Position numbers and translations under genes: made by a program. This document shows positions 9,033 through 19,129 of a stretch of 52,315 nt of DNA, piece by piece. The stretch is from the NCBI GenBank assembly GCA_021736945.1, contig JAIPEX010000003.1, forward strand, positions 1-52,315, read 5' to 3'. Source of the DNA: Halanaerobiales bacterium. Its GTDB lineage: Bacteria > Bacillota > Halanaerobiia > Halanaerobiales > M55B127. Positions within the stretch are counted from its first letter, which is position 1. Each line of letters begins with the position of its first letter. Below the pieces are notes generated by a model. The model was not told where the DNA came from. It saw only the letters and a list, made by a program, of their open reading frames with translations, and did no database searches.

Positions 9033-10598
9033 ATGGATAACTATGGATTAATTTCGCTTCTTCCACCGCTTTTAGCTATAATTTTAGCTTGGTGGAGTAA
9101 AGAAGTAATCATTTCATTATTTTTAGGTGTATTTTCTGGAGCATTAATATTATCGAACTATAATCCTATAGCAGGTTTTGTGAGTACTTTAGATAATTAT
9201 ATGTTAGGTTCTTTGGCTGATTCTTGGAATGCTGGTATTATTATATTCTTGTTATCAATGGGTGGTATGATTGGTATCATAAATAAAGCCGGTGGAGTAG
9301 TTGCAATTGGAGAATATGTAGCTAAAAAAGCTAAAACCATAAAAAACACATTACTTGTTACCTGGTCAATGGGAGTTTTAATTTTCTTCGATGACTATGC
9401 AAACACTTTGATTGTAGGAAATACCATGAGGCCAATTACTGATAAAATGAAGGTATCAAGAGAAAAATTATCATTTGTTGTAGACCTAACCGCAGCAGCG
9501 GTTTCAAGTATAGTACCAATTTCAACTTGGATTGCATTCGAAGTTGGAGTAATAAAAGACGGTTTTCAGAACTTAGGTATAGAACAAAGTGCATATTCAA
9601 CTTTTGTTCAATCCATACCTTATAGATTTTATTCAATTTTAGCACTTATTTTTGCTCTGATTATTATATATACTATGAAGGATTTTGGACCGATGTATAC
9701 AGCTGAACATAGGGCAAGAACTACTGGAGAAACACTGAGACCTGGTTCTACACCAATGGTTTCAAAAGAGTTAGAAGAAGTTGAAAAACCTGAAGGCGCT
9801 TCTTTTAATATATTTGATGCCTTTTTCCCTATTCTTGTTGTAATTGTAGTAACCATATTTGGTTTATGGTACAATGGAGGGGGAGCTGCCTCTGATGTTA
9901 GTATCCAAACAGCTTTTGGTGATGCTGATGCTAGTGTTGTTTTATTATGGGCTTCTTTTGCAGGTGGTTTTACAGCTGGTATATTAGCACTAGTTAAAGG
10001 AATTTTAAATATATCTAAAGTTGTAGAAAGTTGGATAGATGGTGCAAAATCAATGTTTATTGCTACCATGATTCTCATTTTAGCCTGGTCAATTGGGGGA
10101 ATCACTGATGACTTAGGTACTGCCGATTATCTGGTAGGTATCTTAGAAGGTAATTTACCTGGATTTTTAATTCCGGTGTTATTATTTGTAATATCAGCAT
10201 TTATTGCCTTTACAATTGGTAGTTCATGGGGAACAGTTGCAATTGTTATGCCTTTAGCAATTCCTTTGGCATATAATATTGCTTCACCAATGTTACCAGC
10301 GATTGGAGCTGTATTAACAGCTGCTGTAATGGGTGACCACTGTTCACCTATATCAGATACGACTATTATGTCATCCACTGCCTCGGCAGTTGATCATATG
10401 GACCATGTTACTACACAGCTACCTTATGCTTTAACAGTAGGTGCAGTTGCAGCATTATTTGGTTTCTTACCGGCTGGTTTTGGAGTATCTCCGATAATAA
10501 CATTACCGGTGGGGGTAATAGTACTATATTTAATTGTGCAAGTATTTGGTAAAAGTGTAAAAGAAGAGAAACTTGAAGATGTTAGTATGGATCATTAA
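9033..10598 (+). CDS. NhaC-family Na+/H+ antiporter-like transporter, probable lysine transporter (LysW-type) because of the lysine riboswitch
   Basis: 521 aa NhaC fold; HCSPISDTTIMSSTAS motif; directly after L box. Confidence 0.85.
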   Translation: MDNYGLISLLPPLLAIILAWWSKEVIISLFLGVFSGALILSNYNPIAGFVSTLDNYMLGSLADSWNAGIIIFLLSMGGMIGIINKAGGVVAIGEYVAKKAKTIKNTLLVTWSMGVLIFFDDYANTLIVGNTMRPITDKMKVSREKLSFVVDLTAAAVSSIVPISTWIAFEVGVIKDGFQNLGIEQSAYSTFVQSIPYRFYSILALIFALIIIYTMKDFGPMYTAEHRARTTGETLRPGSTPMVSKELEEVEKPEGASFNIFDAFFPILVVIVVTIFGLWYNGGGAASDVSIQTAFGDADASVVLLWASFAGGFTAGILALVKGILNISKVVESWIDGAKSMFIATMILILAWSIGGITDDLGTADYLVGILEGNLPGFLIPVLLFVISAFIAFTIGSSWGTVAIVMPLAIPLAYNIASPMLPAIGAVLTAAVMGDHCSPISDTTIMSSTASAVDHMDHVTTQLPYALTVGAVAALFGFLPAGFGVSPIITLPVGVIVLYLIVQVFGKSVKEEKLEDVSMDH

Positions 10599-10628
10599 GA
10601 TCATAATTTCAAATTGAATATTTAAGAT

Positions 10629-10658
10629 AAAAGTGCAGTTTAAAAACTGCACTTTTAT
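10629..10658. terminator. Hairpin terminator aaaagtgcagtttaaaaactgcactttt
   Basis: perfect stem with A/U flanks. Confidence 0.75.
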
Positions 10659-10729
10659 CTATATATAGCAGGGATAAACTCTTTAATATAGAAATTAATA
10701 GTATAGAAGATAAATAAGGTGGGCAAATA

Positions 10730-12901
10730 ATGAATAAAAAATTTACTGTAATAATTATATTAGTTTTATGTTTCTTTATTGGGTTTTCCATTCCTTATAT
10801 ATATGAAAATTATGGTCCTTTATTAGGAGATTATGTAAATGGGGATGAGTCATCACAGGTCGAGAAGAGTTCTAAAGAAGAAAATAATAATAAAGAAAAA
10901 GTAAATAAGGAAGAAATAGATGTGAAAGTTGATTATAATGCAATTTTAAAAGAAGCTGTTGATAATTTTTATGCAGGAAATTATGAGAAGAGTATGGATA
11001 AGTACATTGAATTATATGAGAAAGGTTATAATAAATTAGAAGTAAGTAAAAATGTGATTGTACTTAGTGATTATTTAGATGCTAATGAAGAAAAAATAAA
11101 GAGTATTTTAAGTAAAACATATAATGAATATCAAAATTCCCCTGAATTTAACTATTATTATGGAAAATATCTGTACGAGAATAATAATAGGCAGAAAGCA
11201 GAAGAAATATTCAATAATCTTTTAACATTAATAAAAGACTCTGAGAAAGGTTTATCTGCAAGAAAGACTGCTTTAGTACATTATTATTTAGGTAATATAT
11301 TATTAGTACAAGAAAACCAAAAATCAGCCTTAAATTACTATAATGAGGGAATAAAATATAATGAACAGATCATTCTTAATTATTTAGGTGCTGCTAAGAT
11401 TTATAGAAATAATAAAGATTATGACAAAGCTATTGAGATGTACAAAAAAGCTCTTAGGCAAGATCATAGTTTAAGTGAATTATATTATGATTTAGCTATC
11501 TTATATGATAAAAATAATGCTCCCTTAAAAGCATATGATTACTGGGAAAGAAGCTTAAATAGTGGTATTAAAGTTGATACTGCAAGAAAACGGATAAAAG
11601 AAATTGAAAATAATTATCCTCAGTACTTTGAAGAAAAACCTGCTACCAAAGAGAAAAAAGAAATAGATTGGTTTAAGATTGTAAAAATTGAACCAAATAA
11701 AAAGTATAATGAAATCAAAATTGGTTTACAGGAAAATTTAAATAGAATTAGGTTTCAATCCAAAAATGATTTTTATATAAAACAAAACAACAAAATTTTG
11801 TTTGAAGGAGAGAAAAATACTCAGTATCAAATTAATTTTAATAATAATACATTTTATGTGCTGAAAAACGGGAAAATATTAGAATATCTATCAACTAATC
11901 AAAAAATAAAAATTACAGAAGAGAATAACAATAACTTGTTTGCAATTTATGATATAAAATATGCCCAAAATTATTTTTGGGGTGGTAAGGAAAATAGACA
12001 ATATCGAGGAGATATATACTTAAATCCTGCTTCTAACAAAAGGTTTAATCTATTAAACTATATAGATCTTACATCATATATGTTATCCGTGGTCCCATCT
12101 GAAATGCCTGCATCATGGCCTTCTGAAGCTTTAAAAGCGCAGAGTGTTGTTGCAAGATCATATATTTTGAATAATCTTAATAGTCATAATGATAAAGAAT
12201 ATGATTTATGTGCAAGTGTCCACTGCATAGTTTATGCAGGTGCAAGCAATGAAAATAAAAACACTACTGAAGCCATTATTGCGACCAAAAATGAAGTTAT
12301 TACATATAAAGACCGTATTATCGATGCTGTATTTAGTAGTAATAGTGGTGGTTATACAGAAGCCAGTGAAAATGTATGGATAAACAGTTTGCCCTATCTA
12401 AAAGCGGTAAATACATCTAAACAAAATAATTATGAGTTTCCACTTGCTCCCTATCAAATAGAAGAATGGTTTATTGAAAAACCTGAGTCCTATTCAAATA
12501 ATAAATATACTACTCAAAGTAGTTACAGGTGGATTAAAAATATTAATCTAGAGAAATTAAAGCAAAGACATAATCTTAAAGGGATAAAAAGAGTTTATGT
12601 AACGGAAAGAACCACGACGGGAACTGTTAGAGAAATTGTAATTGAAGGCTTTAATGAATCCATTACAGTAACGAATTCTTCTATAAGAAGAGCGTTGACT
12701 GGACTTAAAAGCAACAAATTTACACTTAAAAATATTTATAACGAAAAAGGATTAGAAAGTTTAATTATATTTGGAGCTGGATGGGGTCATTCAGTTGGTA
12801 TGGACCAGTCTGCAGCAGCAGGTATGGCAGAGGATGGTAAAGACTATAAGACTATTATAAATCTATTTTATCCTGATACTAAAATCACAAAATTAGAATA
12901 A
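10730..12901 (+). CDS. Membrane-anchored TPR plus SpoIID/LytB domain protein
   Basis: 723 aa; N-terminal TM, TPR units (~75-290), C-terminal SpoIID (LTSYMLSVVPSEMPASWPSEALKAQSVVARSYIL; GAGWGHSVGMDQSAAAGMAEDGKDYKTIINLFYPDTKI). Confidence 0.85.
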   Translation: MNKKFTVIIILVLCFFIGFSIPYIYENYGPLLGDYVNGDESSQVEKSSKEENNNKEKVNKEEIDVKVDYNAILKEAVDNFYAGNYEKSMDKYIELYEKGYNKLEVSKNVIVLSDYLDANEEKIKSILSKTYNEYQNSPEFNYYYGKYLYENNNRQKAEEIFNNLLTLIKDSEKGLSARKTALVHYYLGNILLVQENQKSALNYYNEGIKYNEQIILNYLGAAKIYRNNKDYDKAIEMYKKALRQDHSLSELYYDLAILYDKNNAPLKAYDYWERSLNSGIKVDTARKRIKEIENNYPQYFEEKPATKEKKEIDWFKIVKIEPNKKYNEIKIGLQENLNRIRFQSKNDFYIKQNNKILFEGEKNTQYQINFNNNTFYVLKNGKILEYLSTNQKIKITEENNNNLFAIYDIKYAQNYFWGGKENRQYRGDIYLNPASNKRFNLLNYIDLTSYMLSVVPSEMPASWPSEALKAQSVVARSYILNNLNSHNDKEYDLCASVHCIVYAGASNENKNTTEAIIATKNEVITYKDRIIDAVFSSNSGGYTEASENVWINSLPYLKAVNTSKQNNYEFPLAPYQIEEWFIEKPESYSNNKYTTQSSYRWIKNINLEKLKQRHNLKGIKRVYVTERTTTGTVREIVIEGFNESITVTNSSIRRALTGLKSNKFTLKNIYNEKGLESLIIFGAGWGHSVGMDQSAAAGMAEDGKDYKTIINLFYPDTKITKLE

Positions 12902-12905
12902 TTAC

Positions 12906-12934
12906 TTGAAATAATAAAATAAATTGTATATAAT
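12906..12934 (+). promoter_or_regulatory. Sigma-A promoter TTGAAA-N17-TATAAT for the FMN riboswitch
   Basis: read directly. Confidence 0.65.
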
Positions 12935-12955
12935 TAACAAAGAATTTAATAAAAT

Positions 12956-13112
12956 GTCTTCAGGGCATGGTGAAATTCCAGACCGGTGGTAAAGTCCACG
13001 AGCGAATGCTGAACTGGTGAAATTCCAGTACCGACGGTATTAATAGTCCGGATGAAAGAAGATAATATAGTTAACCATAGCAATGCCCTGTTTTTATATT
13101 ACAGGGCATTTC
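12956..13112 (+). promoter_or_regulatory. FMN riboswitch (RFN element) with terminator
   Basis: tcttcagggcatggtgaaattccagaccggtggtaaagtccacgagc...gaactggtgaaattccagtaccgacggt...agtccggatgaaagaaga; terminator aatgccctgt...acagggcatttctt. Confidence 0.96.
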
Positions 13113-13148
13113 TTATTGTTCTAATATTTTATAGGAGGAATAATAGAA

Positions 13149-13736
13149 ATGGATATTAAAAAGATCGCAAACATAGGAGTATTAATTGGTTTAGCCCTTA
13201 TATTAATGTTAACTATAAGGTTTCCACTTTTTTTACCATTCTTAATTTATGAACCAGGTGATATTCCAATTTTAATTATTGCTTTTCTTTATGGCCCAAT
13301 GCCTGCTTTAAGTGCTACTTTTATACTATCAATTTTAATGGCGGCTTTAACTGGTTTAGGTGGACCCTTTGGAGCATTTATGCATTTTCTTGCAACAGGA
13401 GTACTAGTAGGACTTGCTGGGTATTTTTATAAAAAATACCATTCTAAAAAAGGAGCTATTATCGGATTAACAATAGGTTCGCTTGCTATGACAGGAGTAA
13501 TGGCGGTAGCAAATATATTATTGAACCCAATTTTTTATGGTATACCATATGAACGAACTATAAATATGTTATTACCAGGTATTATTCCTTTTAACTTAAC
13601 AAAAGCAATCATAAATTCAATTTTAACAGTATTAGTATATAAAAAGATTGCTGAATTTTTAAGAAGGAAAGGCTTATTGACTTCATTAGATAGGAAAGAA
13701 AACAGTGAATATGCATATATAGATGAAAATAACTAA
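13149..13736 (+). CDS. ribU: Riboflavin ECF transporter S component
   Basis: 195 aa, about 6 TM, RibU-like EPGDIPILIIAFLYGPMPA, directly after FMN riboswitch. Confidence 0.92.
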   Translation: MDIKKIANIGVLIGLALILMLTIRFPLFLPFLIYEPGDIPILIIAFLYGPMPALSATFILSILMAALTGLGGPFGAFMHFLATGVLVGLAGYFYKKYHSKKGAIIGLTIGSLAMTGVMAVANILLNPIFYGIPYERTINMLLPGIIPFNLTKAIINSILTVLVYKKIAEFLRRKGLLTSLDRKENSEYAYIDENN

Positions 13737-13756
13737 AAATAGATAGTCTTATTATA

Positions 13757-13791
13757 ATCCTTTATATATTTTTCTATAAAGGATTTTTTTT
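13757..13791 (+). terminator. Intrinsic terminator after ribU
   Basis: aatcctttatatatttttctataaaggattttttt. Confidence 0.85.
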
Positions 13792-13921
13792 AATAGTAGT
13801 CATTATAATATATGTAATAAAAGGTAAGGTAGAAAGATTTTAATTTTCTCTCATCCGCTAATATTTGACATTTGTTTGCAACTAATATACAATTTACATA
13901 AGTGTATTGGAGGTAATATAA

Positions 13922-14680
13922 TTGGATGTAACAATACTTGGTTCGGGAACTTCACATGGAGTTCCTATTATTGGTTGTAATTGTGAAACTTGTACTTCAG
14001 ATAATCCTAAAAATAAGAGGTTTAGATCTTCAATATATATAAAAACAAATGTTAAGAATATATTGATTGATACGTCTCCAGATTTAAGATTACAGCTTTT
14101 AAATAATGAAATAACCGATATTGATATTGTGTTATTCACACATCCCCATGCAGATCATATAATGGGGTTTGATGATTTAAGAGCTATAAATAGAATTAAT
14201 AAAAGAGATATACCTTGTTATGGAAATAAATATACGATTGAAGCAATTAAGAAAAAATTTGAATATATATTTAAAGATCGACATTGTAGGTTTTCTGTAC
14301 CAAGTGTGGAATTAAATGAAATCAAAAATGAACTTCAATTTGAAGATTTAAAAGTTACTCCTTTACCTGTAAAACATAACCATGATAATGTATTAGGTTA
14401 CAAAATTGATAATTTTGCTTATATTACTGATTGTAGTGAAATTCCTAAAGAGACAATGAAACTATTAAAAGATGTTGACCTGTTAATTTTAGATGCACTT
14501 CGCTATAAAAGCCATCCGAAGCACTTTAACATCAATGAAGCTGTAGAAGTTATTCAAAACCTGGGTATAAAAAAGGCATATTTAACACATGTTTCTCATG
14601 AAATTGAACATGAGAAAGTAAATGAAGAATTACCTGAAGGAATAGAGTTAGCTTATGATGGATTACAGTTAAAAGTTTAA
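13922..14680 (+). CDS. MBL-fold metallohydrolase (PhnP/YycJ-like phosphodiesterase)
   Basis: MDVTILGSGTSHGVPIIGCNCETC, FTHPHADHIMGFDDLR; promoter ttgaca-N17-tacaat upstream. Confidence 0.82.
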   Translation: MDVTILGSGTSHGVPIIGCNCETCTSDNPKNKRFRSSIYIKTNVKNILIDTSPDLRLQLLNNEITDIDIVLFTHPHADHIMGFDDLRAINRINKRDIPCYGNKYTIEAIKKKFEYIFKDRHCRFSVPSVELNEIKNELQFEDLKVTPLPVKHNHDNVLGYKIDNFAYITDCSEIPKETMKLLKDVDLLILDALRYKSHPKHFNINEAVEVIQNLGIKKAYLTHVSHEIEHEKVNEELPEGIELAYDGLQLKV

Positions 14681-14695
14681 AGGAATGAGAATTTA

Positions 14696-15181
14696 ATGAA
14701 TATAGTATTAGTAGAACCAGAAATTCCACAAAATACTGGTAATATTGCTCGTACTTGTGCAGCTACAGATAGCAGTTTACATTTGGTACATCCTCTAGGA
14801 TTTTCTACTGAGGATAAATATCTTAAAAGAGCTGGTTTAGATTACTGGCACTTATTAGATATTAATTACTATGATAATTTTGAATCATTTTTAGAAAAGA
14901 AAAAAGACGAGCGTATGTTTTTTGCCTCGACTAAATCTCCTCATCGATATGATCAAGTAGATTATAAAAAGGGAGATTATTTGGTTTTTGGTAAGGAAAC
15001 AGCCGGATTACCTGAAAAATTTCTAAAAGAAAGATTAGATTATACGATTAGGATACCTATGATAGAAGAGGCACGTTCTTTGAATTTAGCAAATTCAGTC
15101 TCTATTGTATTATATGAAGCATATAGACAGTTAGATTTTCCTAATTTTAATCAGGAAGCTAAGTTTAGTAATAGTGTTTAA
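14696..15181 (+). CDS. trmL: tRNA (cytidine(34)-2'-O)-methyltransferase
   Basis: 161 aa SPOUT: VLVEPEIPQNTGNIARTCAATDSSLHLVHPLGF, FGKETAGLP, LNLANSVSIVLYEAYRQ. Confidence 0.92.
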   Translation: MNIVLVEPEIPQNTGNIARTCAATDSSLHLVHPLGFSTEDKYLKRAGLDYWHLLDINYYDNFESFLEKKKDERMFFASTKSPHRYDQVDYKKGDYLVFGKETAGLPEKFLKERLDYTIRIPMIEEARSLNLANSVSIVLYEAYRQLDFPNFNQEAKFSNSV

Positions 15182-15265
15182 TTTAAATGAAAGAGCAGGT
15201 ATATTTTAACATACCTAGAAATATATTAATAGTATGAAAGATTCTAAACTAGGAGGATAGAGGAG

Positions 15266-16306
15266 ATGAATTTAAAGGATAGTAATTATTTAAAGTTAAG
15301 TATAACAATATCCACCACAATATTATTATTAATAGTATTTTCAATAAGTACATATGCTATCAGTTTAGAAGTTGAAGATCGTGGTGAAGCAGTAAAAGAA
15401 GTACAATCTTTGTTGAAAAAAGTTGGTTATGACATTAGTACTGATGGTATTTTTGGCTATAGAACTAAAGAAGTAGTCAAAGATTTCCAAGCTAATAATA
15501 ATCTTAAAGTTGATGGAATCGTCGGAGATAATACATACAACAATTTAAAAAAGATGGCAGAAGATATTAAGTATGTAGTAAATAAAGGCGATACACTTTA
15601 TGAAATTGCAAATAAATTTGATACCACTGTTCAGGATATTAAAAAGAGTAATAATATATCAGGAAATATAATCAGACCTGGAGATACGTTATTTATACCG
15701 AACACTGGACGCGGTGGTGGTGATGAAGATAGACTTTCTTCAAATATTATCCATGAAGTTCAACGTGGAGATGCATTATTTTCAATAGCAAAAAAATATG
15801 GTGTTGATGTTCAAACCATAAAAAACGCAAACAATTTAAATTCTAATAAAATTGTTATTGGTCAAAATTTAGTAATACCTTTTCAAGACAGAAACAATAG
15901 TGGTAAATTTTCATTGAGAGAGGGTGTATTTATTTGGCCATTACAAGGGAGTATATCTTCCTATTTTGGCTGGAGATCTGATCCTGTCAATGGAAGAAAT
16001 GATTTTCATCAAGGTTTAGATATTTCAGTACCCTTAGGTACTAAAATAAGAGCTGCTTCCAGTGGAAAAGTTGTTAAAAGTGGCTGGATAAGTGGTTTTG
16101 GGAAAACAATTGTTATTGACCATGGGGAAGGTATTGAAACCCTCTATGCTCATAATTCGGCTTTACTAGTAAATACAGGACAAAAAGTAAGTACTGGTCA
16201 AATTATTGCAAGAGCTGGTAGTACTGGAAAGAGTACAGGTTCTCATTTACATTTTGGAGTTTTAGATAATGACGAGCCGGTTGATCCTATGCAATATTTA
16301 CCATAA
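15266..16306 (+). CDS. Peptidoglycan-binding, LysM x2, M23 peptidase
   Basis: 346 aa; PG_binding_1, two LysM (YVVNKGDTLYEIANKF; HEVQRGDALFSIAKKYG), M23 HQGLDISVPLGTKIRA, GSHLHFGV. Confidence 0.9.
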   Translation: MNLKDSNYLKLSITISTTILLLIVFSISTYAISLEVEDRGEAVKEVQSLLKKVGYDISTDGIFGYRTKEVVKDFQANNNLKVDGIVGDNTYNNLKKMAEDIKYVVNKGDTLYEIANKFDTTVQDIKKSNNISGNIIRPGDTLFIPNTGRGGGDEDRLSSNIIHEVQRGDALFSIAKKYGVDVQTIKNANNLNSNKIVIGQNLVIPFQDRNNSGKFSLREGVFIWPLQGSISSYFGWRSDPVNGRNDFHQGLDISVPLGTKIRAASSGKVVKSGWISGFGKTIVIDHGEGIETLYAHNSALLVNTGQKVSTGQIIARAGSTGKSTGSHLHFGVLDNDEPVDPMQYLP

Positions 16307-16331
16307 AAGTATAGTATATATCTTGAATATT

Positions 16332-16360
16332 ACCTCATATCTTTTGATATGGGGTTTTTT
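16332..16360 (+). terminator. Intrinsic terminator
   Basis: acctcatatcttttgatatggggtttttt. Confidence 0.75.
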
Positions 16361-16463
16361 ATTGTCTTATTTTAAAAATATTATAATTTTTATTAAATAA
16401 ATTGATAATAAAGATAAAAGATGTTAATATAATTTTAACATCATAAAGACAGGGGGTCATTTA

Positions 16464-17036
16464 ATGAAGAAAATTGATGCGAGAGGGTTGGATTGTCCAA
16501 AACCTGTAATAAAAACGAAAAAAGTGTTAGAAAAACATGGTGAAGCAGAAGTATTAGTAGATAATGAAGTAGCAGCTGAAAATGTAAAAAAATTAGGAAT
16601 TAAAATGGGTGCTAAAGTTACAAAAGTAAAGGAAAATGAAGGTAATTATAAATTAGTAATAGCAGATTTCAAAAAAGCTGAGAAAAAAAGAGATAAAGAA
16701 GGTAAAGAAAAAGTTATTTTTATAAAATCTAATCTTTTAGGTGAGGGAGAAGCAGAATTAGGTGATATTTTAATAAGAGGATTTATTAACACCTTAAAAG
16801 AGATAGAGCCTTTGCCAAATAAGATTATTTTTATGAATTCAGGAGTTAAGCTACCTTGTGAAAACGATGAAGTTATCAATTCTTTAAAAGAATTAGAAAA
16901 TAAAGGTGTGGACGTTTTAACCTGTGGTACTTGTCTTGATTATTATAACTTAGAGGATAAACTAAAGGTGGGTAATATTAGTAATATGTATGAAATAGTA
17001 GATAGTCTAAATCAAGGAGACGTATTAGAAATATAA
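16464..17036 (+). CDS. yedF: Sulfurtransferase-like selenium metabolism protein YedF
   Basis: N-terminal TusA-like (IDARGLDCPKPVIKTKKVL) plus C-terminal DsrE-like; upstream of selD. Confidence 0.9.
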   Translation: MKKIDARGLDCPKPVIKTKKVLEKHGEAEVLVDNEVAAENVKKLGIKMGAKVTKVKENEGNYKLVIADFKKAEKKRDKEGKEKVIFIKSNLLGEGEAELGDILIRGFINTLKEIEPLPNKIIFMNSGVKLPCENDEVINSLKELENKGVDVLTCGTCLDYYNLEDKLKVGNISNMYEIVDSLNQGDVLEI

Positions 17037-17072
17037 TAATTTTCATGAATTAAGTTAAAGGTGGTGAAATAG

Positions 17073-18113
17073 ATGACTGATGAAATTAGATTAACACAGT
17101 ATAGTAAGACTTCTGGTTGAGCTGCTAAATTGGGCCCCAATGCCCTGGCGCAAGTTTTGCGTCAAGTTAGTTTTGAAAATACAGACCAGAACCTCTTGAT
17201 TGGTATTGAAACCGGTGATGATGCGACAGTGTATAAAATGAATGAGGAAACTGCTTTAATTCAATCAGTAGACTTTTTTACGCCGGTTGTAGATGATCCT
17301 TACATATACGGACAAATTGCAGCTGCTAATGCGCTAAGTGATATATACGCAATGGGTGGTAAACCAATCTTAGCTATGAACATAGTAGGTTTCCCGGAAT
17401 GTTTAAATCAAAGTTTATTAGTTGAAATATTGCAAGGTGGAGCCGATAAAGTTAAAGAAGCAGGTGCTTCATTGGCAGGTGGACATACTGTAAAAGATGA
17501 TGAACCTAAATATGGTTTATCTGTAACTGGATTAGCTCATCCGGATAAACTCTTAACAAATTCAAATGCAAAACCAGGTGATAAATTGATTTTAACTAAA
17601 CCTCTAGGTACAGGAGTAATGATCTCTGCTATTAAAGGGGGACTTGAAAAAGGTGATAAAGCTAACCCAGCGGTTAAATCAATGATAGAATTAAATAATA
17701 AGCCTGTTGATATATTAAAAAAATATAGAATAAATGCTTGTACTGATATCACTGGTTTTGGGTTAATGGGACATTTAACGGAGATGGTAAAAGCAAGTAA
17801 TGTAAATATCAAATTAAATATTAATGATATTCCTATCTTTGATAGTGTAATAGATTATGCTCAAATGGGACTTTTCCCTGAAGGTGGGTATGCTAATAAA
17901 GAAAATTATAAAAATATGGTTTTAGATAAATCAGAGGTCGATGTTGATAGAAAAGATCTTATTTATGATCCTCAGACTTCAGGAGGTTTATTATTTTCGG
18001 TTCCTGGAGAAACTGCAGATAAGATAATTAAGGAACTACATAACCATGGAGTAAATAAAGCGGCAATTATTGGAGAAGTAAAAAAAGGTAAACAAGAAAT
18101 AATATTAAGTTAG
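17073..18113 (+). CDS. selD: Selenide, water dikinase, selenocysteine-containing
   Basis: ATG 17073 after ggtggtga; MTDEIRLTQYSKTSG-U-AAKLGPNALAQVL; in-frame TGA 17118-17120 at the catalytic Cys/Sec position; the track ORF starts only at 17130. Short hairpin attgg-gcc-ccaat 9 nt after the TGA is a SECIS candidate. Confidence 0.96.
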
Positions 18114-18123
18114 GGTGATAAAA

Positions 18124-18384
18124 ATGAAATATTATATACTAACATTTCAATCTACACATCATTATATGAGAGCGGAAAAATTATTTGATGATCTAGATTA
18201 TGAATTTGAACTGGCAAATATTCCACCTGAAATTAGTGCTGATTGTGGTTTGGGATTAAAATTTGATTCTTGTGTAGATGAAGAAAAAGTTTATACAATT
18301 ATCAAAAGAAGTGGAATAGAAATTGACGGTCTATATTATATAGAAAAAAATGAAAATAGTAAGGATTTAGAAAAAATAAAATAA
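18124..18384 (+). CDS. DUF3343 protein (putative Se/S carrier)
   Basis: MKYYILTFQSTHHYMRAEKLFDDLDYEFELANIPPEISADCGLGLKF; adjacent to selD. Confidence 0.87.
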   Translation: MKYYILTFQSTHHYMRAEKLFDDLDYEFELANIPPEISADCGLGLKFDSCVDEEKVYTIIKRSGIEIDGLYYIEKNENSKDLEKIK

Positions 18385-18400
18385 ATATTGTCTAACTACA

Positions 18401-18429
18401 TTGACAATTGGAGCACTGTCTTATATAAT
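18401..18429 (+). promoter_or_regulatory. Sigma-A promoter TTGACA-N17-TATAAT for the grdX/grd operon
   Basis: perfect -35 and -10 hexamers with 17-nt spacer. Confidence 0.85.
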
Positions 18430-18474
18430 ATTAACAGACTTTGTGAAAAAAATATTATATAGATGGTTGAAGAA

Positions 18475-18688
18475 GATGGGAGAGTGCTTAACAGCCGCCG
18501 AAGGGGTAAATTTCCTGATGCCATAGTAGGGAAATGAAACTTTCAGGTAAAAGGACCGTCTTCTGACAGAACTCTGGAAAGTTTATTGTTGAACACCGAA
18601 GGAGCAGTCTACTTCGTGTAGGTAATCTCTCAGGTTTAAAGACAGAGTAGTAATGGTCTATCATTACTATTCTGTCTTTTTTTAGTTT
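18475..18688 (+). promoter_or_regulatory. Tandem glycine riboswitch plus terminator
   Basis: Aptamer 1 gatgggagagtgct...cgccgaaggggtaaa...caggtaaaaggaccgtc; aptamer 2 gacagaactctggaaag...acaccgaaggagcag...aatctctcaggt...aaagacagag; terminator gacagagtagtaatg-gtctat-cattactattctgtcttttttt. Confidence 0.93.
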
Positions 18689-18704
18689 GAAAAAGGAGAT
18701 AATT

Positions 18705-19091
18705 ATGAAAAAATATATTATGATTACAAATAACCCAAAAGTTATTAAAAAATATAAGGATAAAGAAATTTCCATTTTTTCTTTGAATAAGATAGATAAA
18801 ATTTTTACTACCACACGTGATTTAATTCATAAGGGATATATTTTAGTCACTCATCCTTTAGCAGGTAGTATAAAACCTTACCAGAATCCTTATAGATCTA
18901 TTATATTAAAAGAAGGAGAAGAATTAGATTATAATTCCTTAAAAAATTTTGAAAATTCTTTTAAAAAATATAAACAATTTGAACATAATAAATCTAAAAT
19001 AAATAATTTGTCTCAAAAAATATTAGATGATTATCAAGTTATTGATCTTTCTTTGATTGAGAGTGCATTGCAATCAATTAAGAAGGGTTAA
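18705..19091 (+). CDS. grdX: GrdX family protein
   Basis: MITNNPKVIKKYKD...TTTRDLIHKGYILVTHPLAGSIKPYQNPYRSIIL; first gene of grd operon. Confidence 0.9.
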   Translation: MKKYIMITNNPKVIKKYKDKEISIFSLNKIDKIFTTTRDLIHKGYILVTHPLAGSIKPYQNPYRSIILKEGEELDYNSLKNFENSFKKYKQFEHNKSKINNLSQKILDDYQVIDLSLIESALQSIKKG

Positions 19092-19129
19092 TTTAATATA
19101 TAATATTAAATGAGGGGGTGATTATACAA

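Noticed and set aside
18488-18814. 108-aa minus-strand ORF
   Set aside because: Antisense to the glycine riboswitch, its terminator and grdX; no coding support.
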